A DNA stretch of 64,000 bases from JABMQB01 sp963666575 (lineage in GTDB: Bacteria; Bacteroidota; Bacteroidia; Bacteroidales; Prolixibacteraceae), in assembly GCA_963666575.2 (NCBI GenBank), contig CAXXYG010000016.1:124001-188000 (forward strand), written 5' to 3'. The notes beneath the pieces were generated by a model. It was not told the DNA's origin. It searched no databases and saw only the letters and a list, made by a program, of their open reading frames with translations. Below are positions 35,339 to 44,873 of the stretch, one piece after another; the first letter of the stretch is position 1, and each line of letters opens with the position of its first letter. Position numbers and translations under genes: made by a program.

Positions 35339-38300
35339 ATGAAAAAATTAACTCAATTTTCTGTTAATTACCCGGTAACTATCCTGATGATAGTCCTTGG
35401 AGTTATACTCCTGGGGTATATATCATACGATAAACTGGGAGTTGACCTGTTTCCTGACCTCAATTCACCACGCATTTTTGTGGAAATAAAATCGGGAGAA
35501 AGGCCACCTGAAGAAATGGAGAAACAATTTGTTGAAAATATTGAAGCGTTATCAATTCGCCAACAAGATGTTGTACAGGTTACATCCATTTCGAAAGTAG
35601 GCTCGGCTCAAATCACTGTTGAATATACGTGGGAAAAAGACATGGATGAGGCTTTCCTCGATCTACAAAAAGCCTTAAACTCATTTACGCAAAACCGCGA
35701 TATCGATGATATTACTATAACTCAGCACGATCCGAATACATCACCTGTAATGTTATTAGGGCTCACTCATTCCGAAATTTCTGATATGAATGAAATCAGG
35801 AAAGTAGCCGAAAATTACATTCGTAACGAATTAGTAAGGCTTGAAGGTGTTGCCGAGGTTGAGCTTTCGGGACAAGAAGAAAGTGAAGTAATTATCAGGA
35901 CGACCCCATACAGGCTTGAATCACAGAACATAACGATGTCGGATTTAAGTACCCGGATACAAAATTACAACCGCAATGTATCGGGGGGAAGTATCAGCGA
36001 AATGGGCCTGCAATATATTGTAAAAGGTGTTGGTTTACTCGAAAATGTTGACGACTTTGAAAACCTGATAGTTGGATATAAAGCTGTCCATTCAGAAGCT
36101 GAAGGCCGCCCTCGGGTTGAAATGGCACCCATCTTTTTAAAAGATGTTGCTGAAGTTTCGTTTGAAAATCAGGAACCTCTTAATATTGTTCGGATAAACG
36201 GAACCAGGTGTATTGGCCTTTCAATTTTTAAAGAAACAAAATACAATACTGTCCGATCGGTCGAACAAATAAATGAAGCACTTGTCCAGATAAAAAAGGC
36301 ATTGCCAGGCTATAGTTTAACACCTGTTTCAAACCAGGGTGAATTTATTAGCAATGCTATTTCGGAGGTTGAAGAGACTGCACTGTTAGGGATTTTGCTA
36401 GCAATTGTTATTTTGTTTATTTTCCTTCGCCGGTTCGGAACTACCATGATTGTAAGTATTGCAATTCCAATATCAATTATTGCCACATTTAACCTGATGT
36501 ATTTTAACCACCTCACCCTGAACATAATGACACTTGGAGGGCTTGCACTTGGTGCAGGTATGTTGGTTGATAATGCCATTGTGGTTATCGAAAATATTTT
36601 CCGAAACCACGAAAACGGCATGAGTGCGCGCGATGCTGCCATATTGGGAACATCTCAGGTTGGAGGGGCTATTACCGCCTCTACACTTACAACCATAATT
36701 GTATTTTTACCCATTGTTTATTTGCATGGAGCATCAGGAGAACTATTTAAAGATCAGGCATGGACAGTAGCATTTTCGCTCATTTCATCACTTTTTGTAG
36801 CTATCTTTTTAATACCAATGATGTACCACCGGTTTTATAAAAACAAACCTGCACCGGTAAAACAAAAATCAGTAAAAGTAGGTGGATATGGTAGATTCCT
36901 TGGACGGTTATTAAACTTAAAATGGTTGGTACTACTATTGGCTGCGGTTTTTATTGGAGGTTCATTCTTATTGGTTCCATTAATTGGAACTGAATTTATG
37001 CCGCAAACCGAAACAAAAGAATTTGTTATAGACATCAAACTCCAGGAAGGCACTGAACTTCAACGCACTGAATCAACTGTGCAAAACATTGAAGCTATTG
37101 TTACCGATTATTTAGGAGAAAACCTTGAAAAAATTTATTCACATGCCGGGCCTTCATCGGGTATCGAAAGTGATCAGAACACTGTATTTGAAGGAGAAAA
37201 TACAGCTGAAATAAAAATTATCCTAACTGATGAATCAACTTTGACATCCAGCTCAGTTATTTCAACCATCGATAAACTTACCTCAGGAATTGACGGGCTT
37301 GAAATTACATTCTCTCAGGAAGAAAGTGCTTTAAAGTCCATTCTGGGAACAGAAAGTTCGCCGGTTGTTGTTGAAGTTCGGGGAGAAGACCTCGATGAAA
37401 TTGAAGCAATAATGCTGCAGGTAAAATCGAAAATGGAGAGTATTCCTGAATTATTTAATGTTCAAAGTTCCATTGAAAATGGTGCTCCCGAAGTTGAAGT
37501 TGTTGTTGACCGTGTACGTGCCGGAATGTATGGAATCGACCTCAATACCATAATTACACAATTACAAAACCAACTGGAAGGACAATCGGCCGGGCAGCTC
37601 GAGAAAAATGGTGAAATGCGCGATATCACCATTAAAATCCCTGAAAAAACACTTTCAGAAATAAATGAATTAACCATTAGCTCAGGAACTCAAATATACA
37701 GGTTAAACGAATTAGCTGATATTTCATATGGTGTATCGCCTAAAGAAATTTTCAGGCGAAACCAAAACAGAGTAGGAAAAATTAATGCCCAAATGAAAGA
37801 AGGTATCGCCCTCGATCACATTTCGAAAAAAGTAAGGGAATTAAACTCTGAGATTGATTTATTACCGAATTATCAGATTTTAATTACAGGCGAGGAGGAA
37901 AAAAGGCAAGAATCAATGGACAGTTTAAAATTTGCCCTTTTGCTCTCTATAATATTGGTTTATATGGTTTTGGCTTCACAGTTCGAATCGTTGATTCATC
38001 CGTTTACCATACTATTAACTATCCCTCTGGCAGTTGTAGGAAGTATTCTTATATTTTTTATAATGGGCAAAACCTTAAATATTATGGCTGTTATCGGAAT
38101 CATAATGCTTGTAGGTATTGCGGTAAATGATTCAATCATATTAATTGATAGGATTACTCAGCTTATACGTGAAGGAGTTGACAGAAAATCAGCAATTGTT
38201 CAGGCAGGACAACAACGCATACGGCCAATAATTATGACCAGTTTAACAACAGTGCTAGCTCTTATTCCACTAACAATCGGATTTGGCGAAAGCGCCTCAT

Positions 38301-38452
38301 TGAGGTCACCAATGGCTTTGGCAGTTATTGGTGGGTTGGTCACTTCAACACTGCTCACATTAGTAGTGATTCCATGTGCCTACGATGTGCTGGACCGCTT
38401 AAGAATTTTGTTTGTGAAAAAACCTAAAACAGTGGTAGAGGAAGCCTTGTAA
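35339..38452 (+). CDS. RND efflux pump, inner-membrane subunit (HAE-1/AcrB type)
   Basis: A 1037-residue proton-driven pump with the full duplicated RND plan: helix 1, large periplasmic domain, helices 2-6, helix 7, second periplasmic domain, helices 8-12. The helix-4 proton-relay segment reads GAGMLVDNAIVVIENI, with the DN pair common in this branch instead of DD; the helix-10 counterpart reads GIAVNDSIILIDRI. With the adaptor and TolC upstream it can form a tripartite efflux complex. Substrate unknown. A second, fused RND pump follows after 246 bases containing two leader repeats. Confidence 0.92.
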   Translation: MKKLTQFSVNYPVTILMIVLGVILLGYISYDKLGVDLFPDLNSPRIFVEIKSGERPPEEMEKQFVENIEALSIRQQDVVQVTSISKVGSAQITVEYTWEKDMDEAFLDLQKALNSFTQNRDIDDITITQHDPNTSPVMLLGLTHSEISDMNEIRKVAENYIRNELVRLEGVAEVELSGQEESEVIIRTTPYRLESQNITMSDLSTRIQNYNRNVSGGSISEMGLQYIVKGVGLLENVDDFENLIVGYKAVHSEAEGRPRVEMAPIFLKDVAEVSFENQEPLNIVRINGTRCIGLSIFKETKYNTVRSVEQINEALVQIKKALPGYSLTPVSNQGEFISNAISEVEETALLGILLAIVILFIFLRRFGTTMIVSIAIPISIIATFNLMYFNHLTLNIMTLGGLALGAGMLVDNAIVVIENIFRNHENGMSARDAAILGTSQVGGAITASTLTTIIVFLPIVYLHGASGELFKDQAWTVAFSLISSLFVAIFLIPMMYHRFYKNKPAPVKQKSVKVGGYGRFLGRLLNLKWLVLLLAAVFIGGSFLLVPLIGTEFMPQTETKEFVIDIKLQEGTELQRTESTVQNIEAIVTDYLGENLEKIYSHAGPSSGIESDQNTVFEGENTAEIKIILTDESTLTSSSVISTIDKLTSGIDGLEITFSQEESALKSILGTESSPVVVEVRGEDLDEIEAIMLQVKSKMESIPELFNVQSSIENGAPEVEVVVDRVRAGMYGIDLNTIITQLQNQLEGQSAGQLEKNGEMRDITIKIPEKTLSEINELTISSGTQIYRLNELADISYGVSPKEIFRRNQNRVGKINAQMKEGIALDHISKKVRELNSEIDLLPNYQILITGEEEKRQESMDSLKFALLLSIILVYMVLASQFESLIHPFTILLTIPLAVVGSILIFFIMGKTLNIMAVIGIIMLVGIAVNDSIILIDRITQLIREGVDRKSAIVQAGQQRIRPIIMTSLTTVLALIPLTIGFGESASLRSPMALAVIGGLVTSTLLTLVVIPCAYDVLDRLRILFVKKPKTVVEEAL

Positions 38453-38516
38453 TAATTTATATGCCTTTGGCACAAAGAATTAAAATCTGAATCGAAAAGA
38501 GCTAAAATTTAAACAG

Positions 38517-38607
38517 ATGAAACGAGCAAACCACAAGTATTACAAACAGCAAATTTATTGTGGCCGAGTTGCATCTGTTACCTTTAAAAATAAATAATAC
38601 TGAACAA
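38517..38607 (+). repeat. Leader repeat D1 with a 26-codon upstream mini-ORF
   Basis: Begins ATGAAACGAGCA, as in copy A. The mini-ORF (MKRANHKYYKQQIYCGRVASVTFKNK) ends at TAA 38595-38597. VASVTFKNK corresponds to VTSNTFRN in D2. It stands directly in front of D2 rather than before a large gene, as if the element had been duplicated in tandem. Confidence 0.6.
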
Positions 38608-38698
38608 ATGAAACAAGCATATAAGTGGTTTTTCACACAGAGTTTTCATTATATGCAAGTTACATCGAACACCTTTAGGAATTAACAATTATAATGAG
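38608..38698 (+). repeat. Leader repeat D2 with a 25-codon upstream mini-ORF
   Basis: Begins ATGAAACAAGCA; the mini-ORF (MKQAYKWFFTQSFHYMQV, ending TSNTFRN) stops at TAA 38683-38685. Thirteen bases, CAATTATAATGAG, separate the stop from the ATG of the fusion pump, the same distance as in copy C. Nucleotide similarity to copy A is clear over its whole length, including GTTACATCGAA. Confidence 0.7.
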
Positions 38699-41600
38699 AT
38701 GAAATTCATCATAGAACGCAAAATATTCATCAGCATGTTATTTATAGGGCTTACCCTCCTGGGGTATGTATCCTACAAACGCCTGCCTGTTGAACTAATG
38801 CCTGATGCAGAGTTGCCATTGTTATTTGTGCAAATCAACTCACAAATTGAAGTGGATCCTACTTATATGGAAAACCAGGCGGTTATTCCTATCGAAGGGG
38901 CTATTAGCACAATGGAAGGTATCGAAAGTATGGAATCCTTCATAAACAATCGAAGTGCTTCAATTTCGGTATCATTCAAAAAAAATATCAACTTTAAATA
39001 TACCTATCTAAAACTTCAGGAGAAAATTGACCAGATTTCAGATAATCTGGACGAAAACTTCTTTATTCAGGTACAAAAAGTTGATATTCAGCAATTAACC
39101 AATCAGTTTATGGAACTCCAAATCCGGGGAAGCGGAGGTGTTGACAGAGTCAGGAACCTTGTTGACCAGGAGATAACTGCTGAAATGGAAAATGTTGATG
39201 GTATAGCATCGGCCAATGTGTATGGAGGAAAAGAAAAATCAATTGAAGTATTATTCGATCCCGAAGCCTGCGAAGCTTATGGAATAACCTCCTCTCAAAT
39301 CAGGTCAGCACTTTCACAAAACTCCAGCAGCCGTACTTTTACAGGTTATTTGCACGATTCTCAAAAACAGTATTTTGTTCATGTTTCGGCTGAATATGAT
39401 AAAGTTACTGATGTTGAAAATATAATTCTAGCAGAAGGCCCTATTTATTTAAAAGACGTTGCCGAGGTTTATTTTGGAGTAAAAGAAGAGACAACTCTCA
39501 GCCGGGTAAATGGCAAGGATGCTGTTTCGATGCTGTTGGTTAATGATTCACAAACAAACTTGATTGACCTTTCTCATAAGGTTCAAAAATTAATAATTGA
39601 GCTTAATAAAAAGTTCAAAACCAACGATATTGAGATCGTTATCCAGAGCAATCAGGCTGAAACCATGGAAACAAATATCAACCAAATTATTCAATTGGCG
39701 CTGATTGGTGGATTGATGGCTGTTTTTGTCCTCTGGATTTTCCTGAAAAATTTACGTATTGTAACATTTATTGCCATGGCAATACCGATTTCGGTATTTA
39801 CGGCTTTTAACTTTTTTTATGCGTTCGATGTTTCACTTAATAGCCTCACACTCGTTGGGATGGCTCTGGCAATTGGAATGTTACTGGATAATAGTGTTGT
39901 TGTGCTCGAAAATATATACCGGCTGTCGGGCAATAAATATACCCCTGAACAATCGGTAATACAAGGAACAAAAGAGGTATGGAGGTCAATTCTGGCTGCA
40001 ACTCTTACCACTATTACTGTTTTTCTACCTTTCTTGTTTTCATCCGATTTTATGGTTCAACTGCTCGGGAACCATGTTGGTGTATCCATAATATCAACTC
40101 TGGTTGTATCATTATTTGTGGCATTGCTGCTTATTCCTATGGCAGCTCACCAAATGCTAAAAAGAAAATCGTCGCACAATATTTTTTACGAAAAAGTAAC
40201 TACAAACAACCGAATTATTCAAGTATACATGCTCCTATTAAAATCGAGCATGCGGTTCCCTGCCCGCACAGTTATTGGGGCAATAGTACTTTTTTTCCTC
40301 ACCGTTTTTATTGTTCTGGCAATAAGTGTTAACAGTTTACAGGAAGTCGAAGAAGACCAGTTTATGGTATATGTAACCATGCCAACAGGTTCAACACTCG
40401 AAGCTACCGATGCTATTGTTAAGGAAGTGGAAACACGGCTGGAAGAAATTGGTGAAAAAGAAGATGTTATATCCAGAATTCAAGCCGAAGAAGCAATCAT
40501 TACAGTTCAATTAAAAGATGACTATAAAGACATTGCTGACCGTGAAATGGCTGAAGTAAAATCGGACGTTGAGACCAGGGTTGGAAATATCCAGAATACA
40601 GAAATCAGCCTTACCCCACCAACTTCAAGCCAAAGCTTCAGAGGAGGAGGAGGAATGGGTGGAGGAATGAGTAACTTTAGCAGTTTCCTGGGAATAGGTA
40701 CAAATCAGGAAAGAATTATTATTAAAGGAGAAAATTTTGATGTAATGCAAGGTGTGGCCGAAGACCTGCAATATTATATCGACAACCTTGAATCGATACG
40801 TAGTGCTAACGTAAGTGTGGCGAGCGACCGCCCTGAAGTCCATTTATATTTTAATCAGTTATTGTTAACCGAATACGGTATCAATCTTAACAATATTGCC
40901 GGAGAGCTAAACTCCTTTTCGCGAGAATTTTCATCGGGTGTGAACTTTAAACAAGGTACCGAAGAATATGAAATTGTTATCAAAGAAAAAACACCAATTG
41001 GAGAAGAGGAAGAAGAAAATAATGAAAAAACTATTGATGATTTAAGAAGCCTGAAAGTTTCAAGCCAGGCAGGTGGAATTTACGACCTTCAGGATTTTTC
41101 AGATATTGTTTATGCCGATGGTATGTCGAGCATAACCCGTGTAAATCAGGAAAAACAAATTGAAGTTACCTACCGTTTTGTGGCCGAAGCAGAACAATCA
41201 AAAGACTTGCTGGAAGCCTACCGCCTCGAAATTGACGAGATTGTAAGTGCCTATAATGCACCTTCGGGTGTTGCAATAGAAGTAATTCACGAAGAAGATC
41301 AATTCTCAGAATTTTATTTCCTGATTGCTGCAGCATTTATTTTAATATTAATGATTTTGGCTTCTGTATTCGAATCAGTCTCAACACCATTTGTACTGAT
41401 GTTCTCTGTCCCATTAGCAGCCATTGGATCATTCCTGGCATTAATATTTACAGGTAACAGTTTGTTTAATGCCAATACCTTAATAGGATTTCTGATTTTG
41501 CTGGGAGTGGTGGTTAACAATGGAATTATACTCATCGATTTTACAAATATTTTACGAAAACGGGGCTACCGCAAATCACGGGCATTAATGGTTGCCGGTT

Positions 41601-43426
41601 TATCACGTGTCCGTCCAATTTTGATTACAGCTATAACTACAATTGTAGCCATGATACCTTTGGCAATGGGACAAGCAGAATACGTAGGTGCTATTGGTGC
41701 TCCATTTGCTATAACCGTAATTGGTGGATTGGCTGTAAGTACAATTTTAACACTCATTTTTATACCCACATTGTATTTTGGCCTCGAAAACTCACTTAAT
41801 TGGATAAAAACACTTGACTGGCGAATACAAGCTTTACAGTTAGTTTTGTTTATTAGTGGAGGAGCTTATGTATATTTCGAAGTCGATAGTTTCCTTTGGC
41901 AAATGGTCAGTTTTGTTTTGTTAGTGACTCTAATACCCGGAATCACTTACTTTATTAAAACCAGCTTAAGGCAGGCAAAAACAAAATTGATTTCAGATAC
42001 GGAACCTATTAAAATAAAAATCCAAAAACTGGTTAAGGTATACGACCGGGATACTCGCTTTACGCGTGAATGGAAATCAGGGTTAAAAATCAGGGAAAGA
42101 GCAGGTTTATTAAAAGACTATAAAAAACCAAGTGATTTTTATGACCTTGTTTGGCAAATTCCGCTGTTGGGATTTTTCATATTTTTTACCTTTTTCTATA
42201 TCAGCAGTGATACATGGATGTTTATATTGTCGCATATTGTGTACTTTTTCCTATTCCTGCTTTGGGCTCCAGCCAATCAAGTGCTAATTAACAAATTCGA
42301 AGCAACACAAAAAAACATCTATTTAAAAATAAATAATATAACCAGACAGCTGATTTATTGGGCAATTCCAGCTATATTCCTGGTTGTTTTTTATACAAAA
42401 TGGGATAATCTTGGTATGGTTATTTTTGTAGCTATCATTTGGTTAATCCTGCTTTCTATTTATACATCGGCAGAATATTTACATAAAAACAATATAAATG
42501 TAGCGCGTATTTCAGGACGTTTTAGTATTATCCGCAGAGGTTATTATACTCTCATCAAACAAATACCCGTTCTCGGAAAACGCAAAAAACCATTTAGGGC
42601 ATTAAATGGTGTTTCAATGGAGATTACCAATGGAATGTTTGGGCTACTGGGGCCTAATGGCGCTGGAAAATCAACCATGATGCGTATTATATGCGGAATT
42701 TTTGAACAAAGTTATGGCAAAATATGGATCAATGGTTTAGACACTCAGAAACACCGTGAAGAACTTCAGGGATTAATTGGTTACCTACCTCAGGAATTTG
42801 GAACATATGAAAATATGTCGGCATGGGAATTCCTTGATTACGAAGCATTATTAAAAGGATTAAAAGATACTAAAACCAGAGAAGAACGGCTGGAGTATGT
42901 TTTAAAGTCAGTTCACATGTTCGAGAAAAAAGACGATAAAATAGGATCATTCTCAGGTGGAATGAAACAACGTATCGGCATTGCTCAAATACTGCTTAAT
43001 TTGCCTCGTATATTGGTTGTTGATGAACCTACAGCCGGCCTCGACCCACGTGAACGTATTCGTTTCCGAAATCTATTGGTTGAATTAAGCCGCGACCGGA
43101 TTGTGATTTTTTCAACTCATATTATTGAAGACATTTCAAGTTCATGTAACCAGGTTGCTGTTATTAACCGGGGCGACTTAAAATACACAGGAACTCCTCA
43201 GGACATGGTAAATCTGGGAGAAGGGTTTGTTTGGCAATTTACCATTCCGGCCAGCCAGTTTGACGAATTTGCAAACAAACAACTGATTGTCCACCATATG
43301 CGTGAAGGCGAAAATATTAAAGCCCGGTGCATTTCTCAGGAAAAACCAACTGAAAATGCGATTAATGTTTCTCCACATCTTGAAGATGCTTATTTATGTT
43401 TGCTAAAAGACATTCGTAAGTCGTAG
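38699..43426 (+). CDS. RND pump fused to membrane linker and ABC ATPase (1575 residues)
   Basis: One uninterrupted frame. Residues 1 to about 1030 are a complete AcrB-type RND pump: MKFIIERKIFISMLFIG at helix 1, IGMLLDNSVVVLENI in helix 4, LGVVVNNGIILIDF in helix 10. Residues about 1040-1290 hold six or so further hydrophobic segments (for example LLGFFIFFTFFYIS, FFLFLLWAPANQ, VIFVAIIWLILLSIY). Residues about 1298-1530 are an ABC ATPase: LLGPNGAGKST (Walker A, about 1318), GYLPQEF (Q-loop), SFSGGMKQR (signature, about 1418), ILVVDEPTAGLD (Walker B, about 1440) and IFSTHIIEDIS (H-loop). So proton-driven and ATP-driven modules share one polypeptide. An ABC-2 permease gene follows after 45 bases and may be the partner of the ATPase. 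A glycine-rich stretch lies near residue 645. I know no characterised protein with this order. Confidence 0.88.
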   Translation: MKFIIERKIFISMLFIGLTLLGYVSYKRLPVELMPDAELPLLFVQINSQIEVDPTYMENQAVIPIEGAISTMEGIESMESFINNRSASISVSFKKNINFKYTYLKLQEKIDQISDNLDENFFIQVQKVDIQQLTNQFMELQIRGSGGVDRVRNLVDQEITAEMENVDGIASANVYGGKEKSIEVLFDPEACEAYGITSSQIRSALSQNSSSRTFTGYLHDSQKQYFVHVSAEYDKVTDVENIILAEGPIYLKDVAEVYFGVKEETTLSRVNGKDAVSMLLVNDSQTNLIDLSHKVQKLIIELNKKFKTNDIEIVIQSNQAETMETNINQIIQLALIGGLMAVFVLWIFLKNLRIVTFIAMAIPISVFTAFNFFYAFDVSLNSLTLVGMALAIGMLLDNSVVVLENIYRLSGNKYTPEQSVIQGTKEVWRSILAATLTTITVFLPFLFSSDFMVQLLGNHVGVSIISTLVVSLFVALLLIPMAAHQMLKRKSSHNIFYEKVTTNNRIIQVYMLLLKSSMRFPARTVIGAIVLFFLTVFIVLAISVNSLQEVEEDQFMVYVTMPTGSTLEATDAIVKEVETRLEEIGEKEDVISRIQAEEAIITVQLKDDYKDIADREMAEVKSDVETRVGNIQNTEISLTPPTSSQSFRGGGGMGGGMSNFSSFLGIGTNQERIIIKGENFDVMQGVAEDLQYYIDNLESIRSANVSVASDRPEVHLYFNQLLLTEYGINLNNIAGELNSFSREFSSGVNFKQGTEEYEIVIKEKTPIGEEEEENNEKTIDDLRSLKVSSQAGGIYDLQDFSDIVYADGMSSITRVNQEKQIEVTYRFVAEAEQSKDLLEAYRLEIDEIVSAYNAPSGVAIEVIHEEDQFSEFYFLIAAAFILILMILASVFESVSTPFVLMFSVPLAAIGSFLALIFTGNSLFNANTLIGFLILLGVVVNNGIILIDFTNILRKRGYRKSRALMVAGLSRVRPILITAITTIVAMIPLAMGQAEYVGAIGAPFAITVIGGLAVSTILTLIFIPTLYFGLENSLNWIKTLDWRIQALQLVLFISGGAYVYFEVDSFLWQMVSFVLLVTLIPGITYFIKTSLRQAKTKLISDTEPIKIKIQKLVKVYDRDTRFTREWKSGLKIRERAGLLKDYKKPSDFYDLVWQIPLLGFFIFFTFFYISSDTWMFILSHIVYFFLFLLWAPANQVLINKFEATQKNIYLKINNITRQLIYWAIPAIFLVVFYTKWDNLGMVIFVAIIWLILLSIYTSAEYLHKNNINVARISGRFSIIRRGYYTLIKQIPVLGKRKKPFRALNGVSMEITNGMFGLLGPNGAGKSTMMRIICGIFEQSYGKIWINGLDTQKHREELQGLIGYLPQEFGTYENMSAWEFLDYEALLKGLKDTKTREERLEYVLKSVHMFEKKDDKIGSFSGGMKQRIGIAQILLNLPRILVVDEPTAGLDPRERIRFRNLLVELSRDRIVIFSTHIIEDISSSCNQVAVINRGDLKYTGTPQDMVNLGEGFVWQFTIPASQFDEFANKQLIVHHMREGENIKARCISQEKPTENAINVSPHLEDAYLCLLKDIRKS

Positions 43427-43471
43427 CAATAACTGAAAATTATTAGATTAAATTTGTAAAGACTATAAAGT

Positions 43472-44185
43472 ATGCAATTTCAGCTAAAAAATATTTTAAC
43501 GCTTGTGGTTAAAATGATTAAGTACAATTTAAAAATCATTTTTGCCAACCGTTTTATATGGTTCCTTATTGCCGCATTTGGGTTTTTTGTATTTTTTTCA
43601 ATCCAAAATATTTACGAAGGAGGTACTTTTTCGGAAGGGTCTATTTATTACCTTTTACTTTTCCCGGGGATATTACTCATTTTTTACCCTTCGGTTTTTG
43701 GCATTCAAAATGATGAAGATTCGCGGATGCTCGAAATATTATTTGGAATTCCAAATTACCGCTATAAAGTATGGCTTGTTAGGTTGTTAATGGTGTTTTT
43801 GCTCGTATTTGTGATCCTTTTGTTGTTCGCCATAATGGGAAGTTATCTTCTTTATAAAATAAACACTTTAGAAATGGCATATCAGTTAATGTATCCAATT
43901 ACATTTTTAGGAAGTATGGCATTTATGCTTTCAACGCTGATTAAAAATGGGAACGGTACAGCAGTTGTGATGGTTTTATTGGGTATTGCCCTATTGATAT
44001 TATCTGACACCCTTGAGCGCACCCAATGGAACATTATCCTAAATCCATTCGACATACCAAATAACTTTAACGAAGTAATCTGGCAATCAATAGTCACAAA
44101 AAACAGGATATTCCTGGCTGTTGGTATGCTTGTATTTATACTTTACGGATTGTTTAACCTGCAAAAACGCGAAAAATTTGTATAA
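43472..44185 (+). CDS. ABC-2-type permease subunit
   Basis: A 237-residue membrane protein with six hydrophobic segments (NRFIWFLIAAFGFFVFFSI, SIYYLLLFPGILLIFYP, MVFLLVFVILLLFAIMGSYL, LMYPITFLGSMAFMLSTLI, TAVVMVLLGIALLILSD and the last helix), the layout of ABC-2 permeases. It begins with a coupling-helix-like amphipathic stretch (LTLVVKMIKYNLKIIFANR). It is the last gene of the export operon and follows the RND-ABC fusion, whose ATPase it probably uses. An alternative start lies at the methionine 14 codons in. Confidence 0.8.
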   Translation: MQFQLKNILTLVVKMIKYNLKIIFANRFIWFLIAAFGFFVFFSIQNIYEGGTFSEGSIYYLLLFPGILLIFYPSVFGIQNDEDSRMLEILFGIPNYRYKVWLVRLLMVFLLVFVILLLFAIMGSYLLYKINTLEMAYQLMYPITFLGSMAFMLSTLIKNGNGTAVVMVLLGIALLILSDTLERTQWNIILNPFDIPNNFNEVIWQSIVTKNRIFLAVGMLVFILYGLFNLQKREKFV

Positions 44186-44207
44186 TCTAATTCACTGAAT
44201 TCTATTT

Positions 44208-44237
44208 TTGCTTTCCTAAAACGGATGATTATCTTTC
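44208..44237 (+). promoter_or_regulatory. Putative promoter of the methyltransferase gene
   Basis: TTG (44208-44210), 19 bases, TATCTTTC (44230-44237), one mismatch from TAnnTTTG. It lies 33 bases before the start at 44271 and just behind the export operon, marking a new transcription unit. Confidence 0.5.
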
Positions 44238-44270
44238 GCTGAAATTGATAATCATTAAAAATACTCATGA

Positions 44271-44864
44271 ATGAAAAATATGTGGGATATCAGATATGCC
44301 GATAAAGAATTTGTATATGGAACAAAACCAAACGAATTTTTTAAAACTGAATTATTAAAACTTCAATCGGGAAAACTTCTGTTGCCTGCCGAAGGAGAAG
44401 GCCGCAATGCCGCTTTTGCAGCATTAAAGGGCTGGGATGTAAAAGCCTTTGACCAGAGCAAACAAGGTAAAATAAAAGCCTCCCAATTAGCAAATGATAA
44501 CAATGTTACAATTGATTATATAGTTACCTCAATTGAGGAGTTTCAAGCCCCTCAAGACTCTTTCGACTGCATAGCTTTAATATATGTGCACCTTCCTTCC
44601 GAAGCAAGGAAAAAAATGCACCAAAAAATTCTTACATTCCTTAAACCCGGAGGGAAACTAATATTAGAAGGATTTTCAAAAGATCAACTTAATTTTAGTA
44701 CAGGAGGCCCAAAAAATGAAACAATGCTTTTTTCAGAATCAATGCTTCGCGACGATTTTAAGGATTTAAAGCATCTAACAATTTCACAAATCAAAACCGT
44801 GCTTGACGAAGGGGTACTCCATGATGGGAAAGCTTCCGTCATTAGGTTGGTTGGAGAAAAATAA
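44271..44864 (+). CDS. Class I SAM-dependent methyltransferase (TehB/thiopurine-like)
   Basis: A 197-residue cytosolic methyltransferase. WDIRYADKEFVYGTKPNEF at the start is typical of the TehB/TPMT-like group; the SAM loop reads LLPAEGEGRNAAFAALKGWDVKAFDQS, with alanine-glutamate-glycine-glutamate-glycine in place of the usual GxGxG, and IYVHLPSEARKKMHQKILTFLKPGGKLILEGF follows. Substrate unknown. The start may be at the fourth codon (MWDIRY). It is convergent with the guanylyltransferase gene, ten bases apart. Confidence 0.75.
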   Translation: MKNMWDIRYADKEFVYGTKPNEFFKTELLKLQSGKLLLPAEGEGRNAAFAALKGWDVKAFDQSKQGKIKASQLANDNNVTIDYIVTSIEEFQAPQDSFDCIALIYVHLPSEARKKMHQKILTFLKPGGKLILEGFSKDQLNFSTGGPKNETMLFSESMLRDDFKDLKHLTISQIKTVLDEGVLHDGKASVIRLVGEK

Positions 44865-44873
44865 AAACAAGTC

